DNA from: Ostrinia nubilalis
Lineage: Eukaryota; Arthropoda; Insecta; Lepidoptera; Crambidae
Reading direction: 5' to 3'
DNA: 64,000 bases
Assembly (NCBI RefSeq): GCF_963855985.1
Contig: NC_087098.1
Coordinates: 10,188,501 to 10,252,500, forward strand
Shown piece by piece: positions 47,204 to 59,883 of the stretch (positions are counted from its first letter, which is position 1; each line of letters opens with the position of its first letter). Made by a program: the position numbers and the translations under genes. Under the pieces are notes generated by a model. That model worked only from the letters and a program-made list of their open reading frames with translations, had not been told where the DNA came from and did no database searches.

Positions 47204-47303
47204 ATGAAAACATTCATGACAGATTAAATTTTAAGATGCACTGCGTTTTTAATTACGTTGTCATGTGAAGCGATCACGAAAGTGTATCTAAATTACGAAT
47301 GAT

Positions 47304-47609
47304 AAAAAAACTAAAACCCAACTACGACAAAAAACGACACTGAAAAAGTATAAAACAAGATTTTCAGAATACTGAACTGAACAAAGTTGCTAATGTAGTT
47401 GCATAGTAATTTTCATGTTTGGAAAACCGCAGTCACACGTTGTCAAAGTGCTACGGTAGGTAGGTATATGTAACGTGTGACTACGCCTTTCCAAACATGA
47501 AAATTACTATGCAACTACATTAGCAACTTTGTTCAGTTCAGTATTCTGAAAATCTTGTTTTATACTTTTTCAGCGTCGTTTTTTGTCGTAGTTGGGTTTT
47601 AGTTTTTTT
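47304..47609. repeat. Near-perfect hairpin, 138-bp arms
   Basis: The arms at 47304-47441 and 47472-47609 have equal length and differ at about four positions with no indel, around a 30-base loop. The outer end is a run of seven A's facing seven T's. Sample arm words are CTAAAACCCAACTACGAC and GTTGCTAATGTAGTTGCATA. A transcript would fold into long double-stranded RNA. It may be a foldback element or a hairpin RNA locus. No coding capacity. Confidence 0.85.
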
Positions 47610-47790
47610 AATTTTTATTTATTATTTGTACTATTTTGGTGTTAAAGTGTATTTGTGGCGCATAATATTAACAAACGTTAAATTGATGAACTAATAAGTA
47701 GTAAAGAAGCTATGAACGAAAAGATGTGAATTATATGCAATCAGCCTATGAATACAGGTAAAGTCACAAGCAAATGCTAGTAATATATAT

Positions 47791-49185
47791 ATAAGGTACT
47801 TGATACAAATAAGGCCTACCTAACTTTAAATGCTTATATTTCAATAAATATTAACGCCAGTCAACAAAAACAAGGTTAATTAACTTCTTCCATCCTTTAA
47901 TTTTAGCAATATTACAAAAAATAACACAATTTTTAACTAAATCTATTCAAAATAAGCAAATTACGAAACCACTGATTTTGGCTTTATTAAATAACCTACA
48001 TGGAATAAGGCCTATATGATTCAAATGCCTGTAGACCTTAAAATTGAGGTTGTATTAAACAAAATGCGGTCTTATAACATTAGACACGTCGATTTTTTTG
48101 CGTTATCAAAATTTTACATACCAAGTAAACAGAAATATACTGTATATCTCTAGATAAACTTAAATTCCACTTATTAAGAATAATACATAAATTATAGATA
48201 AAATTAAATATTCATAGTAACAAAGTAATGATTCCTTACTTAAATTATCAAAAAAAATATCAAAAACAAACAATATTATTTTTTTGTATAGGGCTTATTA
48301 AAACACCGTGTTCGAATAAGGCCTACACATAAAACCTTTTAAATAAATCAGTTTAGGAACATCATTTAGTCTTGATTTTTTGTAAGCAAAATGAGATCTC
48401 AATTTTTGTTAGAACCAGGGCATAAAAAGGCTTCTGAATCATCTTTACGAACTCCTACACAATCTTTATGATACCACCAAAAGCAGTCCTTTATGGTAGC
48501 ATATCTGCTACAGTGTCTTCGAGACAGGCATGATAATATCAGCTTTAATCCTTTAGAATTATACATACTGCTTTTTTTTCTTATTTTTCATTGGTTTTGT
48601 ATTTTGTTTCTATTTTTTACAGGTTTAGTAATTTTTTTTACTCTGTTTTCTTTTTATTTTCTGTGCTGTTAGTAACATTCTTATTAAATAAATATTTAGT
48701 TACTCTTTGACTCATTTAGTTTAATGAATTTGCCCGTAATCAGGTGTTGACATAAGTATCCAATATGGCCTACCATGCTGAAATAAGGCCTAGGCCTTAT
48801 TAGATATTTCGCTCTTGTTGTCTTTAAAAATTTACAAATAATGCATCTATAGCCAGTAGTACAAATTAAGGTAATTATTAGCTAGTAAGAAATATTTAGA
48901 AACGATTACTAAGAAAAGCTTAATCTAAAACAGCGTTATTTTACCGAAAATTTAAGATGAAATCGCCAGATTTTTATAAGAGAGCACGAAATCACCCACC
49001 ACCTTAGAAGAACGCGTGCCAATTGGTGCTGGGATCGTGGATCGGGACGCTCTTGCACTCTACCGGGTTGTAGGGCATATGAGTACGTGTCCTTGAAGTA
49101 TTATCCTGGTTGGATTTGTTTATCTGTGTTTTCTGATGTATAGGCCTTATTAGAACGTAGGCCTTATTTGTATCAAGTACCTTAT
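47791..49185. mobile_element. Element with 29-bp perfect ends and scattered AATAAGGCCTA
   Basis: ATAAGGTACTTGATACAAAT, then AAGGCCTAC, at 47791-47819 is exactly mirrored at 49157-49185. The word AATAAGGCCTA or a close variant also occurs at 48004, 48315, about 48761 and 48782 (as a 20-base palindrome, AATAAGGCCTAGGCCTTATT), and in reverse at 49141. The interior is AT-rich with no usable frame. The arrangement suggests a non-autonomous DNA element with binding sites repeated along its length. Confidence 0.65.
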
Positions 49186-49500
49186 TCGAAATGTACAAGT
49201 AAAGCGCTTTCAAATGATACCAAACACGGCATATTTATCTTAACTTTATTTTTTTACTCTGTATGTTTTGTCCGCTAGAGGGCGCCACATTAGATTTTGT
49301 GAAACCCCATATAGCCTATAACCAGCGGACAATTAAGACGCTTCTAATGATATATCATTTGTCGAATTCTGTTAAGTAGTTTAGAAGTTACGAGGGAACA
49401 GATGAACATTATATACATACATACATACATACATACATAGCCTGTCAAAATCATAACCCTCCTTTTGCTTTGCCGTAGTCGGGTAATAAAACACACAATG
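49186..49500 (+). mobile_element. Lepidopteran dispersed repeat 3' end with TACA run
   Basis: GTCCGCTAGAGGGCGCCAC, CAGCGGACAATTAAGACGC, the TACA run at about 49413-49440, and GCCTGTCAAAATCATAACCC with GCCGTAGTCGGGTAA are phrases I know from common lepidopteran repeats. Class uncertain. Confidence 0.5.
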
Positions 49501-50786
49501 CAAAACCCTAAAAAATCAACAGTTGTAACTGTGAACATGGTCAAAAGTCAACATTTCAGACAAGTTAATCCTTGTCTAAAACCCGCTATAGCCTAAACCG
49601 CGACCTAAATCACACATTATACCCATTCGAAGAAACCTCCAGCAAAATGTCTTGGCACGCCCGAAAACACTTCAATTCTTAGTCCTAACCAAACATGTTA
49701 CCGCCTCAGTAATTGCTCACTGTATTGACAAAATTTTATTGTGTATCGTAGTACAAATATTGTTTTTGGATGCATCACATCCTACCTTCGTGGGAGATCG
49801 TCATCTGAGATTTTTCAATATATTTTTTTTTTATATAGTTTTGTAGGATGGATAAAAAATTGTTTGCAGACACACCCGGTGTGGTTGCGCGAATACATTT
49901 AGTTTTATTTTGCAATCATTTTGAGTTTTTGGAAACAAGTTTACCTACAACGTATTGAATGACATAAATTGGGCTTTCAATGCAATTTTGAAATTGGAAA
50001 TGTATTTCAAACTGTTAAATGAGTGCAGTAGTTTTATTTAATTATTCAGTAAAAAGTAAACAGCTTTTTGGTTTTTAGGTTTGATCTTGATTTGATTATA
50101 TGACCAATATATTTTAAAAAAGTTTTTTTTTATGTTAGCTAACCAAAATTGAAAAGACTGAAGTGAAAATAATTTCTATATTTTTCCCATCTTACACTTT
50201 TCACCACATTGTAGGTTCATAACGTGATACTACTGTATGGTTTTACGACTCTGACTTCGCGAATATCCCCGCCCAGTTCCACCCATCAACAAGTTCTATT
50301 GAAGGAAAAAATCAAAAGGTGGTATGCTGGGTAAACCGATATGAATGACCGGCACCTACCGTGCTCTCTAGAGTTACAGCACATCAAAGCTACCGTGTAA
50401 CCTGAGAGTGCAAAGGAAGCTTAGGCGACAGAATAAGTAGAACAGCCAGCCTTTTTGTACTTACTGTGTTGCGGAATAAAAGACGCAGCTAACTGTTTTT
50501 TTTTTAAACATGGCAATTGTATTTTTTATGCAAGTTGTATAAATATACCAGCTCCAATTCAAGTTTTAAAGGAGGTATGATTTAACTTAACGTTTTGTTA
50601 ACTTAGAGGAATCTATTCTGCTGGAATAATTATCTTTGAAACTAAAAGTATACTATTAAGCAATTCAAATCTGAAAGGCATTACTATTTGTATTTGTAAA
50701 TCTTTGTAATTTAAAATAGCAAGTCATGTTCATTATCCAGGAGGTTAACGTATTATGCTTTTTTCAAGTCACTTTGCATTTCAACG
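49501..50786. other. Unique AT-rich DNA
   Basis: No gene or recognised repeat. Confidence 0.45.
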
Positions 50787-51074
50787 ATGACTTATGAGTG
50801 GTGTGGCTGTTCCATCAAAGTTGTGGCGAAGGCGACAGTCTGGGACATTAAAAAAACTCACTTTCAATCGAGCGAGGAAGAAATTCAATACCGCTGTGCA
50901 ACGCGGATTAAATTTTGTACAATCTCGAAACGTAATCAGCAGCTGTTGCCAGAAATTTTGCCAACCATTGATGTGACGAGGTTCGCGGAAGGCTTCGGTC
51001 GTTCCGAAGTTTCTTGTGAAACAATACGGGATTGGCGCGTTGTGACATGGCGATTTGAGTTCTATGGGCAATAA
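50787..51074. other. GC-richer island open in three frames
   Basis: Plus frames 50787-51074 (95 codons) and 50794-50976 (60 codons) and minus frame 50781-51071 (96 codons) all stay open in a block clearly less AT-rich than its flanks. None has a domain I recognise. The 60-codon frame is rich in Arg and Lys (PSKLWRRRQSGTLKKLTFNR). It could be a decayed transposon gene, a processed fragment, or an exon. I cannot choose. Confidence 0.25.
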
Positions 51075-51136
51075 AGAATGTTAAAAGTTTAAAGTTATTT
51101 TAACTAGTGGATACTTTTATAGTACACACTTTTATA

Positions 51137-51380
51137 GTTGATAGGGCAAATAGTACGCAGATCTGACGGCCGATGGGGCAGCAAGGTTCTGGAGTGGAGG
51201 TCGCGTACCGGAAAACGCAGCGTGGGACGTCCACCCACAAGGTGGACCGACGACGTCATAAAGGTAGCAGGAAGGCGCTGGACGCACGTCGCTACCAATC
51301 GATCACCATAGAAAACATTGGGGGAGGCAGGGAGGCCTATGTTCAGCAGTGGACGTCCTATGGCTAAAATGATGATGATG
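51137..51380 (+). mobile_element. Second RTE LINE copy, strongly 5' truncated
   Basis: ACTTTTATA occurs at 51128-51136 and 51381-51389, a 9-bp target duplication. The insert encodes a decayed version of the LINE C-terminus (IVRRSDGRWG, RPPTRWTDDV, YVQQWTSYG) in more than one frame, with a small internal duplication near 51.33 kb. It ends in a GAT run after the stop. Confidence 0.8.
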
Positions 51381-51533
51381 ACTTTTATACACGTGTTCTA
51401 TCTTAAAGGCTAACTCATGAACACTTCACTGTCGTCATTTATCTCAAAATATACAATTTGATAAAACGCAGAAAATAATGTTTCTACGTAAAACTGGTAA
51501 AGGTATTAGTAATAATATCATTTTATAGACTTA

Positions 51534-51651
51534 GGCTGAGTTGCACCATCTTATTTTAACCGTAGCAATAGCAATAACCGATGCTTTTTGTATGGAGTTT
51601 GACAGATTTTTGACAATTGTCAAAGTTAAAGTAAGATGGTGCAACTCAGCC
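51534..51651. mobile_element. MITE with GGCTGAGTTGCACCA ends, copy 1
   Basis: GGCTGAGTTGCACCATCTTA and its reverse complement form the ends. The interior contains TGTATGGAGTTTGACAGATT. 118 bp, no coding capacity. The left neighbour is TTA and the right neighbour ATT. Confidence 0.8.
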
Positions 51652-53570
51652 ATTAATTATAGAAAAAAAACCTGTGCTGTATAGTAATCAGGTATGTCGA
51701 TAAAAATAACATTTTAGTTAACATGTAGAACATAATTAAAGTTGTTTAATGTACCCAGAGCCATACAAGATGATTGAGTATTGTTCCCAAAATAACTTTC
51801 AAAATGTAAATGGGGAAATGATCTATAAAATTTCCATTACATCGAATTTGACATGAAATGGTTCCGTATCTATCTGAGGCATTTTACGATTACTAGATTT
51901 TACGAGGGTTATAACATTGGTTTTCAATATAATCTTTAGTGTCATGCTCTTATACAAAAAAAAAAACAATACAGGAGTGAAAAGTTATTTCTTGGTCGTA
52001 ATATAAAATAAATTTATGCACATCGTATATCAACTGACATTGATGTCATATCAATAAAATTTTATGCTATGTATTTATTGATAAAAATTGAGGCCGTGTT
52101 CAGAAATGTGATTTGAAAATATTTGAGAAAAGCACAGTTGTGTAGTATCAATTTATTTTTGTTCACCTTCAAAGGTCGTAGAGACAGTCTGTTAAAAATA
52201 TCATCTTATCTATAATACCTATGTTTTTTATCTTATTTTGTATTAAGTATCAAGCTCAATAGCATTATACGAGGTATTAATAGCAATTCGTAGCTTTTAA
52301 TGTGACTATAAAACATAAGTATTAACTTCTTTTGGTTAACTGACAACACTAACCAAATTCGAAGGCACTATAAAATAACACTTCATTCTGACTCTTATAA
52401 CCCAATTAGTTTTCAATTATCTGTAAAATTCGATCAGCATGTTAAAACATTGAATTTCTGAAGAAAGAACAAAAGACACTGGATATCTATCCCTCCTTTT
52501 TCGGTCGGTCCGATCTCCATAGCAAATTACATGGAGTCACAGAATTTATCCCAAAGGTACGATAGAGGGCTGACTTGTAACTGATTGGGCGCTTTTCCGT
52601 TTGTGTGTTTACCTACCTAAGTGGGAAAATAGAGAAAACAATAGCTATTTGTGAACTTACATACTCGATGTACGATTATAGAACAGAATTGGTGAGTTCG
52701 TGATACAAAATACTGATGGAATGATTGTAGATAGTTGTTTTAGAATTTCAGTGATATGCGTCATTATGTTGAATTACAGATACCTAGAGTCTACTGATTA
52801 AAATAAAGATAATTTGACGTTATTCCTATTTGCTGTAAGCACTACGCTTCACCATACCGTGCTCAACGTGAGTGACATTGAATACGATTTATGAGAAAGT
52901 TATCGCAAGAACCCATCGACAAATAGCAAATCTGAACAAACTCCAAGGACACACAACAGGCGCATGTCTTACAATAGCCCCAACTCATTGTTCTGACAAT
53001 TCAATGACTCTTGATACTTTGCAAGCAAAAGATCTTACGAATACGACTTCTCTAACGTATCAACTCAATCACCCGTCTCATTTTTTACGTGAAACCTAAA
53101 AATAGCTTTCACCGTTTTCCTTGAATGCTAATGCGCGAGATGTATCTCATGTATTCTATGATAAAGCAGTTTCTCCAATATTTCTGCACTAGTACTTACT
53201 TCGAATTTATCTTCGGGTGATGCTGAATATGCAATTTTATGGTTATTCGTGTGGATGGTTCGATTTGTGGCGTAATCTAAAATGATTGATGGCTGCAGTC
53301 ACAGACGGCTTCAATATCATAAACTTTGTCCTTTGTCCAACGAGATGTCAATTTTCTGTAACTTAACATTATATTCCGGCAAAGTTGTTATAAATCTCGC
53401 TGAACCAAGCACTTTTTATTGAACCGTTTGAAGAATTACTGACCTTTCGTACACGCGACAGTTAACCATGAACGTTTCTCACAATTTTTTTTGTAATTTA
53501 CTAAAAAGGTTACTCCTTTTGATCAATAAAAAATACAGTAGAGACTTCGGTGACATATCTGAGATCTTAT
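51652..53570. other. Unique AT-rich DNA
   Basis: No gene supported. The 75-codon frame at 52872-53099 is not recognised. Confidence 0.4.
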
Positions 53571-54639
53571 CCTGACTAAACCTTCGCACAATGCGCCGTA
53601 ATAATGGGCGCACAAAAAATGATCGGTATCAAAAAGCAGCTCTAAAGGGGACAAAAATGTCCACAGAAATACATATACAGGCACAAATGGTGACAAAAAG
53701 CCATCGTTTTTACTCGTGTGAGTGTGTTTATGCCAAAGGGTTTGAGACCAGTCTATAGATCTTAGTAAACTGAATGGGATCAGTAAAAAACGGGCGCAAC
53801 AGAGAACGTATTTATTTAAAATGTTTAATAACAGAGCGGCTCGTAAAACTAGCTTTATTTTTTCTTTACCTTTGTCAATCTGATCTTTGGATGTGATATC
53901 GTCCGCGCCTCTGGGGCACTCTCGTTAATGGGGTACCTATGACGCTGAGCCCGCATTATATGGGAGCAGGATTTCTATACGCCATCACCGGCGACCCTAC
54001 GTGACAAAACTGTCCCTCCCTACATTCAAATTTCTGAAGGAGCAATTGAAATCGGAGATCGTAAAGAGAATTAGAGCGGGGTCTTTTTCGAGCCCGTTTT
54101 GTTTCGTGCGCGTTCAAAGCCCGGCTTCTTTTGAATCTCGATCAGCCATCGAAGTGGAAGTGGGGGCAGCGCTTATTGGGATTCCCTATGGCCTACCAAT
54201 CGGCCGTGCGACGTCGCGTAATCTAATAGCTTATTAATGAGGGGAAGCCATCAATCTGCCCCTATTTTTCTATCCTAGCGAACTCTAAAACATTGGTTTG
54301 CGTCTCTTTTATTTGACGTGCAGTTGATATCGCCGTCTTTCTTTAGAATGGGGAGGTGAACTGGGCGATGGCTCCTCCCACAAAATTTATAATACAATAA
54401 ATGAGTGAAGTCGTTGTGGAACCGGCCGGAGATGTGTAATGCGAGGTTATTGCGTGAAAAACAAACGGCAAAAAACGTATACGTAAGAAAGATATACGGG
54501 TTCGTAGCGGACCTTTATGATCCAACTCTAGCTAATATACGACCGGGAGATTCGCGCTCCATGGATTATACGTGCAATAAAAAGGATAATTTAAAATTAC
54601 GTTTGCTAGAATGTGGTTACATTAAGGATAATTGCTGAA
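53571..54639. promoter_or_regulatory. Complex, less AT-rich block, candidate regulatory DNA
   Basis: The block has higher GC than its surroundings and little repetition. It contains posterior-HOX/CAD-like words such as GTGCAATAAAAAGG, CCTTTATGATCC and GTGTTTATGCC. Two plus frames of about 77 codons (54001-54237, 54405-54638) run through it, but neither is recognised. I favour a conserved non-coding element over an exon. This is inference. Confidence 0.25.
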
Positions 54640-56386
54640 ACGACGGCTTTACAACTTAGATACACGGTATAAAGAGATTACATTAAATTTTTATAAAACT
54701 TATCTTGTGTGTACTATCCGCCTACTTAGTCATTTGCAGTCTTTTCCGTAACAGCAATTAAACTTGCTTAAACAATTATGTTAATTTCTTCTTTTTCGCT
54801 TTGCTTATAATTCGGGAAGTGACATTGACATTCAATCAATGTGATTAGGTAAGTACTTTACTTTTTCGACATAATTAGTGTGGAAAATTCACTCTAATTT
54901 ACAATAACTTCATTTTAACCCAAACAGCCACAATAAGAACTACCCGAGTAAGTTGAAAAAGTATTTTTTCTTGTACACTGATTTAAAATACGGGATAAGG
55001 TAGCGATAAGATGAGTTCGTAATAGGGAAGTGACTCTTCACTTTTCTTAGTTAACCGTGTAATTCGAAACTCATTTCTCGTTGTTCCAAACGTACAAAAT
55101 GAATTTACCGTGAAAATTAGACCACCCCTTTACAAAGGCCTTTCCTTCTCATCCTTTATTCCTAAATTAAGAATAAAGAAGCCATTGCTAATAATGTTAA
55201 CTTCCTTTTAAAATCTATTTAATCTCACATAATATTCACCCGTTTTGGTGACTAGGCCTCTGTCACATTTTCATAAAATAAGTCATACAAATGTTATAGT
55301 GTAATGAAGCCGTTAGTGGTTAGCACACCTTTGAAAATAATCCGATGACTCGTAATTATTCATAAACAACATTAACCCCTTCCAAAAATAAAGCTGTAAG
55401 TACCATTTGACATGTAACTTAATAAGGTAGGCGTAGTTATTACGGGCTTATCTCGAAATCGAAATTCGTTGAACCACGGTAACAAATGTTCTAGCGATGA
55501 CTTGGCTAACCTCATCGTAATGAATACAGGGTGAGTACGGATTCGTATGTTATTTAAAGTATGTAAATTGACTTCTAATACTAGTAAAATATGAAACCTT
55601 ATAAAATAAAACTTCGCCAGATTTGTGAACTTTATCGAAATTAAAATAGAAATCATTATTGGCGAACGTTATAGCACGTTTGGTGCCACAAAATTGGTGT
55701 GAACTTCAAAAAAATTTAGAGTTTAAATTAATTAAGATAATTACATTTTCTTAGCTAATCTTCCTGCTCACGAAGTAGGTAAGGTACTCAATTGATTTTA
55801 ATTTTAATAAAATTAAACAAGCATATTTCACTGATCAAACAGTGTATATTTTTATAACACAAAACCTTTGTGTCTACTACGAGTAGGAACATACAAACTC
55901 GAATTGCTAATGGATTTATCGTGTTAGGCGATGATATATGAGATACAGTTATTTATCATTTTATTCAATATCTAAAGCCACCTAGAATACCTGATTCGGA
56001 GGTCTTATCTAGCAGTTGATACATTTGATTAATGTAACACAAACTTGGAATGGATATGTCCGAGATGACAATTAGATTGGGATGAAAAATGTCGATTATG
56101 TTTTGATGCAGTGTGATATATTGACAGAGAATTATTATATCAACTTGGATGTAGCCGGTATGTGGCTGTTTGAAAGTGATCTTTTGTTTCTAGCTAATCA
56201 TTACACAGATGACGAAATTTAGCTAACTGCGATGGCTTCTTAGGTATGGGACTATTCTCACCTCTCGTTCTTACCTCTGCAACTCCTGTGTAGCCAGGAT
56301 CTACAGCTTGACCGCCAATAAAAAACCAATTACTGAAGGTCAAGTTTGCCTCTTAGGTAGTTGTCATAGGTGATATTTTGCATCAA
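54640..56386. other. Unique AT-rich DNA
   Basis: No gene or recognised repeat. The 94-codon minus frame at 55372-55656 looks like chance. Confidence 0.4.
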
Positions 56387-56417
56387 ACATGTATAGTCAG
56401 ATGTGCTGTCGTCTGCA
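56387..56417 (+). mobile_element. End fragment of the 1.2-kb MITE family
   Basis: ATGTATAGTCAGATGTGCTG, then TCGTCTGCAC, matches the right end of the element at 1200-1307. It also supplies the first codons of a 128-codon AT-rich frame to 56775 that I do not consider a gene. Confidence 0.5.
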
Positions 56418-56775
56418 CTTTGCTTCTAGACAGGATATAATTATGTCATTGAAGTGCTTACCTAATTATGTAAAAGACAAAATCAAGCAACCCATGAAAA
56501 TATGCAAAGTATTCAATAACATTTACCTTTATGAAACTTTATCCGTATCAAATTTTATTTGTTGTCAAAAAGTAAAATACTTTTATTTCTTTAAAAAAAG
56601 TCTTGTTACTGCGACAAACAAAATAACAGAAATTCCATATCTCCTTAAACTTGAAGTTTATCTGCCGGTGTTAATGACCCGAAAGTTTTTTGGCTTATCA
56701 GATGAGCTACGAGCAATAAATAGGTCAGTTTTATTGTTTCTACGAGTAAATTATGTGTTGAGAACGCAGTTATAA

Positions 56776-59700
56776 GCGCAGTGAACTGCCCGACGAAATG
56801 TGCTTTAAATTAAATTACTTGGCTCGTATCGTTTGTGGTGCTTTATGTTATCGTGAATTTAATGGATTTACGATAGCGATAAAAATTGGTTGTGTTGATA
56901 AGGTTTTTCGCTTTAGATCATGTAAAATTTTGGCTAAGACTGAAATGTGTTTATAAATACACCATAAGTTGGTGTTTGTAATTTTTTATAGTAAAACATG
57001 TGATTTTAGTACATGGTAAGCAAAAAAGGTTTTTTTTCTACACAGAAATAACAATATGAAATGTATTATGATAGGTACTATTTTTAGTTCTGAGCTGACG
57101 TTTAGAGTATCATTTATTGTTAATAACTCCACCACATGTAGGTACCTACTTAGTTTCCTGAAAATTAAATAGTAGCAATAACTTTAAATAACCTCTAATA
57201 AACGATTGGAAGTCAATTCCTATTAAGAGTATAATATTTCTAGATTGATCTCAAGACTCAGTTTAGTTAGACCCCGCAATCGTTTTGATTTTACGACTGA
57301 AACTTTCCAAGCGATTGGCTCGAATCGATTTGAGTGAAACTCATATTTTTCGCAAAATGGATTTCAAGAAAGGATCATATTTTTCCTATAGCTAAGCCGT
57401 CGTAATAAATGTTTGGAGAAATGCACTTCAGCTTATCGAAATAAACACAAGTACCTATCTATTTGTATTATTTGAATAGCTACGAGGGAAATGTTCAATA
57501 ACAACAACAGTACGTCAACAGTAAGGTAGGTAATGTTTGGTTTAGCGTGTGTGGAGGTATATTTAAGTACTGAATAAAAAAAATGAGTTTAACTCTGCCT
57601 ACGAAAAAAATACCGAATGCTGTACCTCGGCATACAGTTGCCTGGCTGTTGTGCTCTTGCCTGTAGGTACAAATTACAAACGACATGGAAATATACGAGT
57701 AAATATCTGAAACGTAAGAAGGAAGTCTCCTATCAAGTACTTCATTATGGTTGCTGAATCATACTAGAGTTGCCGTAGCTTTGCTGAACATAAAGTGGGT
57801 GGCATAGATATTCTTAATACGTTACGGGGCACAATAATAGGCATAATATATTCAACATGACCGTCCAACAGTCGAAAAACTTAAATCGTCACATTTCCAT
57901 AGAGCGTCGCTCTAAACCGTTCTTTATTTCGTTTTCATATTTGTGAACGCATAATTTTGAATACGAAACGGAACTTGAGCATATACAAAAGAATACTCGT
58001 ACTTTGAACAAGTTTTAGTATTATGCATGCTGACAAAAATCAAGACAATAAACATCGTTTGCATCACAATAGGTGAAATTCATTGGTCCAGTATTTTTAC
58101 AATGATGATGTAATAATTCAGCCTCGTAGTAGTATTCAGAGTAGAGCGTAGGTTCTGCTATGTAACAGCACCAATGCTATACTTTTTTGCTGCTAAATAT
58201 TCTTTCATAATAGGTACAACTACATTACCTACAAGTGTTCAGCTTAATGTGACGTCGCGTCGACTGTACTTTGGTTACCTGTCCGATTTTCTGAAAAATA
58301 AACTTTCAATCTTTTATGTCTTCATTTCTGATTAGGTATCATAGCGTCTGGGTATAATAAAATGTACCTATTATTTGATATTTTGATTTGGATAAATAAG
58401 AAATTAAGCAACTCAGTCATGTCTTTCATCGTTAGTATAATTTCATATGAAACCAACCAGAAACAATGCCAAAAAGCGTATCCATGTATTAACTTTGAAA
58501 TACTTTCCCATTATGATAATTTCAATACACGAGCCGAGCACACATCGGCCAACATTGAAAATCACAATACTCACGTAGTCATATCCATTTCATTTCAATA
58601 ATGAATATGACTCAAAAGATACAGAGCACGTCTCTTAGTACACGCTCCTATGACAAATACGGCGCTATTGTGAAATCACTGTGGAAACGAAAGACAAAGG
58701 CAATATGAAAGTATAGACTTATACAAAACGAGGATAATTTTCTCTTTGTCATTAATCGCTGGGATTTTAAGGAGGTAAGGTGAGTGGAAATAATTATGGA
58801 ATACCCGCAACGAGAGGAAGAAGGAGTAAAAATTGGAATTGTGTATGTACAAATCTAATTCTAAATATTTTTTCCTCTATGTACGTACAGCTTTCGTGAA
58901 TAGTAGGTAAGCACCTGTAGAAGTGTCATGTTTATACATTTAGTAAATATGTCTATTTTTAACGACGCATGTTGCGTTACATGCTATAAAAAAAGCTACA
59001 AAGAAACATTGATTTTCAACTCAGATTTTATGCTACGTACGTACGAGTATAGGTTAAATTATCCTTAGAAACCGTTTCAACTCACAATCGTTTCTTCACA
59101 TAAAAGAAAAATCCTCGAGGATATCAAAGAATATGAAACAAAAGAAATCCGGCTCCGAAATCAAATGTACGAAAATGATTCTACTGAACAATTTTCACAG
59201 TAAAGTTCCAATCGACGGAATCCAGCTTATCTGAACCTCTTCCAAGGGCATCATTTGTCCAAACGGATTACATAATCTAGGGTTTTCCGATAAAATATGA
59301 ACTAAACCACTCACCTTGGTATTACGCATGTAACACACGGCATTACTTAGGATCTTATAAGGTGAGAGGAAAAAGATACGGTACGGAATGGACAATTGAC
59401 AAGGGTAGAGAAGACATAAAGAAACTTTGATATGCTTACATGTACAACGAGTTTCAGAATTCGTGCTCCGAATTTTACTCTCTGAGTTTTGACGAGCATC
59501 TGTCTTATTCTTTGCTCATTTTCGTTACTTTGTGTCGAAAATTGCTTGTGACAACGTAATATTGGAGAGATCGATTTTATAAATTGCCGCACAAATAAGT
59601 TTCAGGTGTTCGGTATTAAGAGCGAACGGGAATTTTTCATTCTGAACGACTCGCTGTTTACGTCATTGTTACTTTTGCCACAAAACACTGAATAGTACTA

Positions 59701-59848
59701 TTTTTCAACGGAATCGCGTTAATTTATATTGAGGGATATAGGTACCTACCTTCTTATTATCATCGTTATTTTTTTAATGTGCCTAGGTAAAGACAACAAC
59801 TTTTTTGAGTAATTAGCCATCATTTATTTAATTAGAAAAAAAACATAG
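56776..59848. other. Unique AT-rich DNA with one MITE end
   Basis: No supported gene. GTTCAGCTTAATGTGACGTC and GTCGACTGTAC at 58233-58269 are a degraded end of the 1.2-kb MITE family. Confidence 0.4.
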
Positions 59849-59883
59849 TTTTATGGTATGGGAGATGCTCCCATACCATAAAA
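59849..59883. repeat. Perfect 16-bp hairpin with 3-base loop
   Basis: TTTTATGGTATGGGAG (59849-59864), loop ATG, then the exact reverse complement to 59883. The same design as the hairpin at 2616-2644. Confidence 0.8.

Noticed and set aside
48000..49200. CRISPR-like array from repeated AATAAGGCCTA
   Set aside because: Spacing is irregular, the word is short and occurs in both orientations, and the sequence is from an animal genome.
56389..56775. 128-codon plus-strand ORF
   Set aside because: The first codons come from a MITE end, the rest is AT-rich and biased to Leu, Lys, Phe and Tyr, and no domain is visible.
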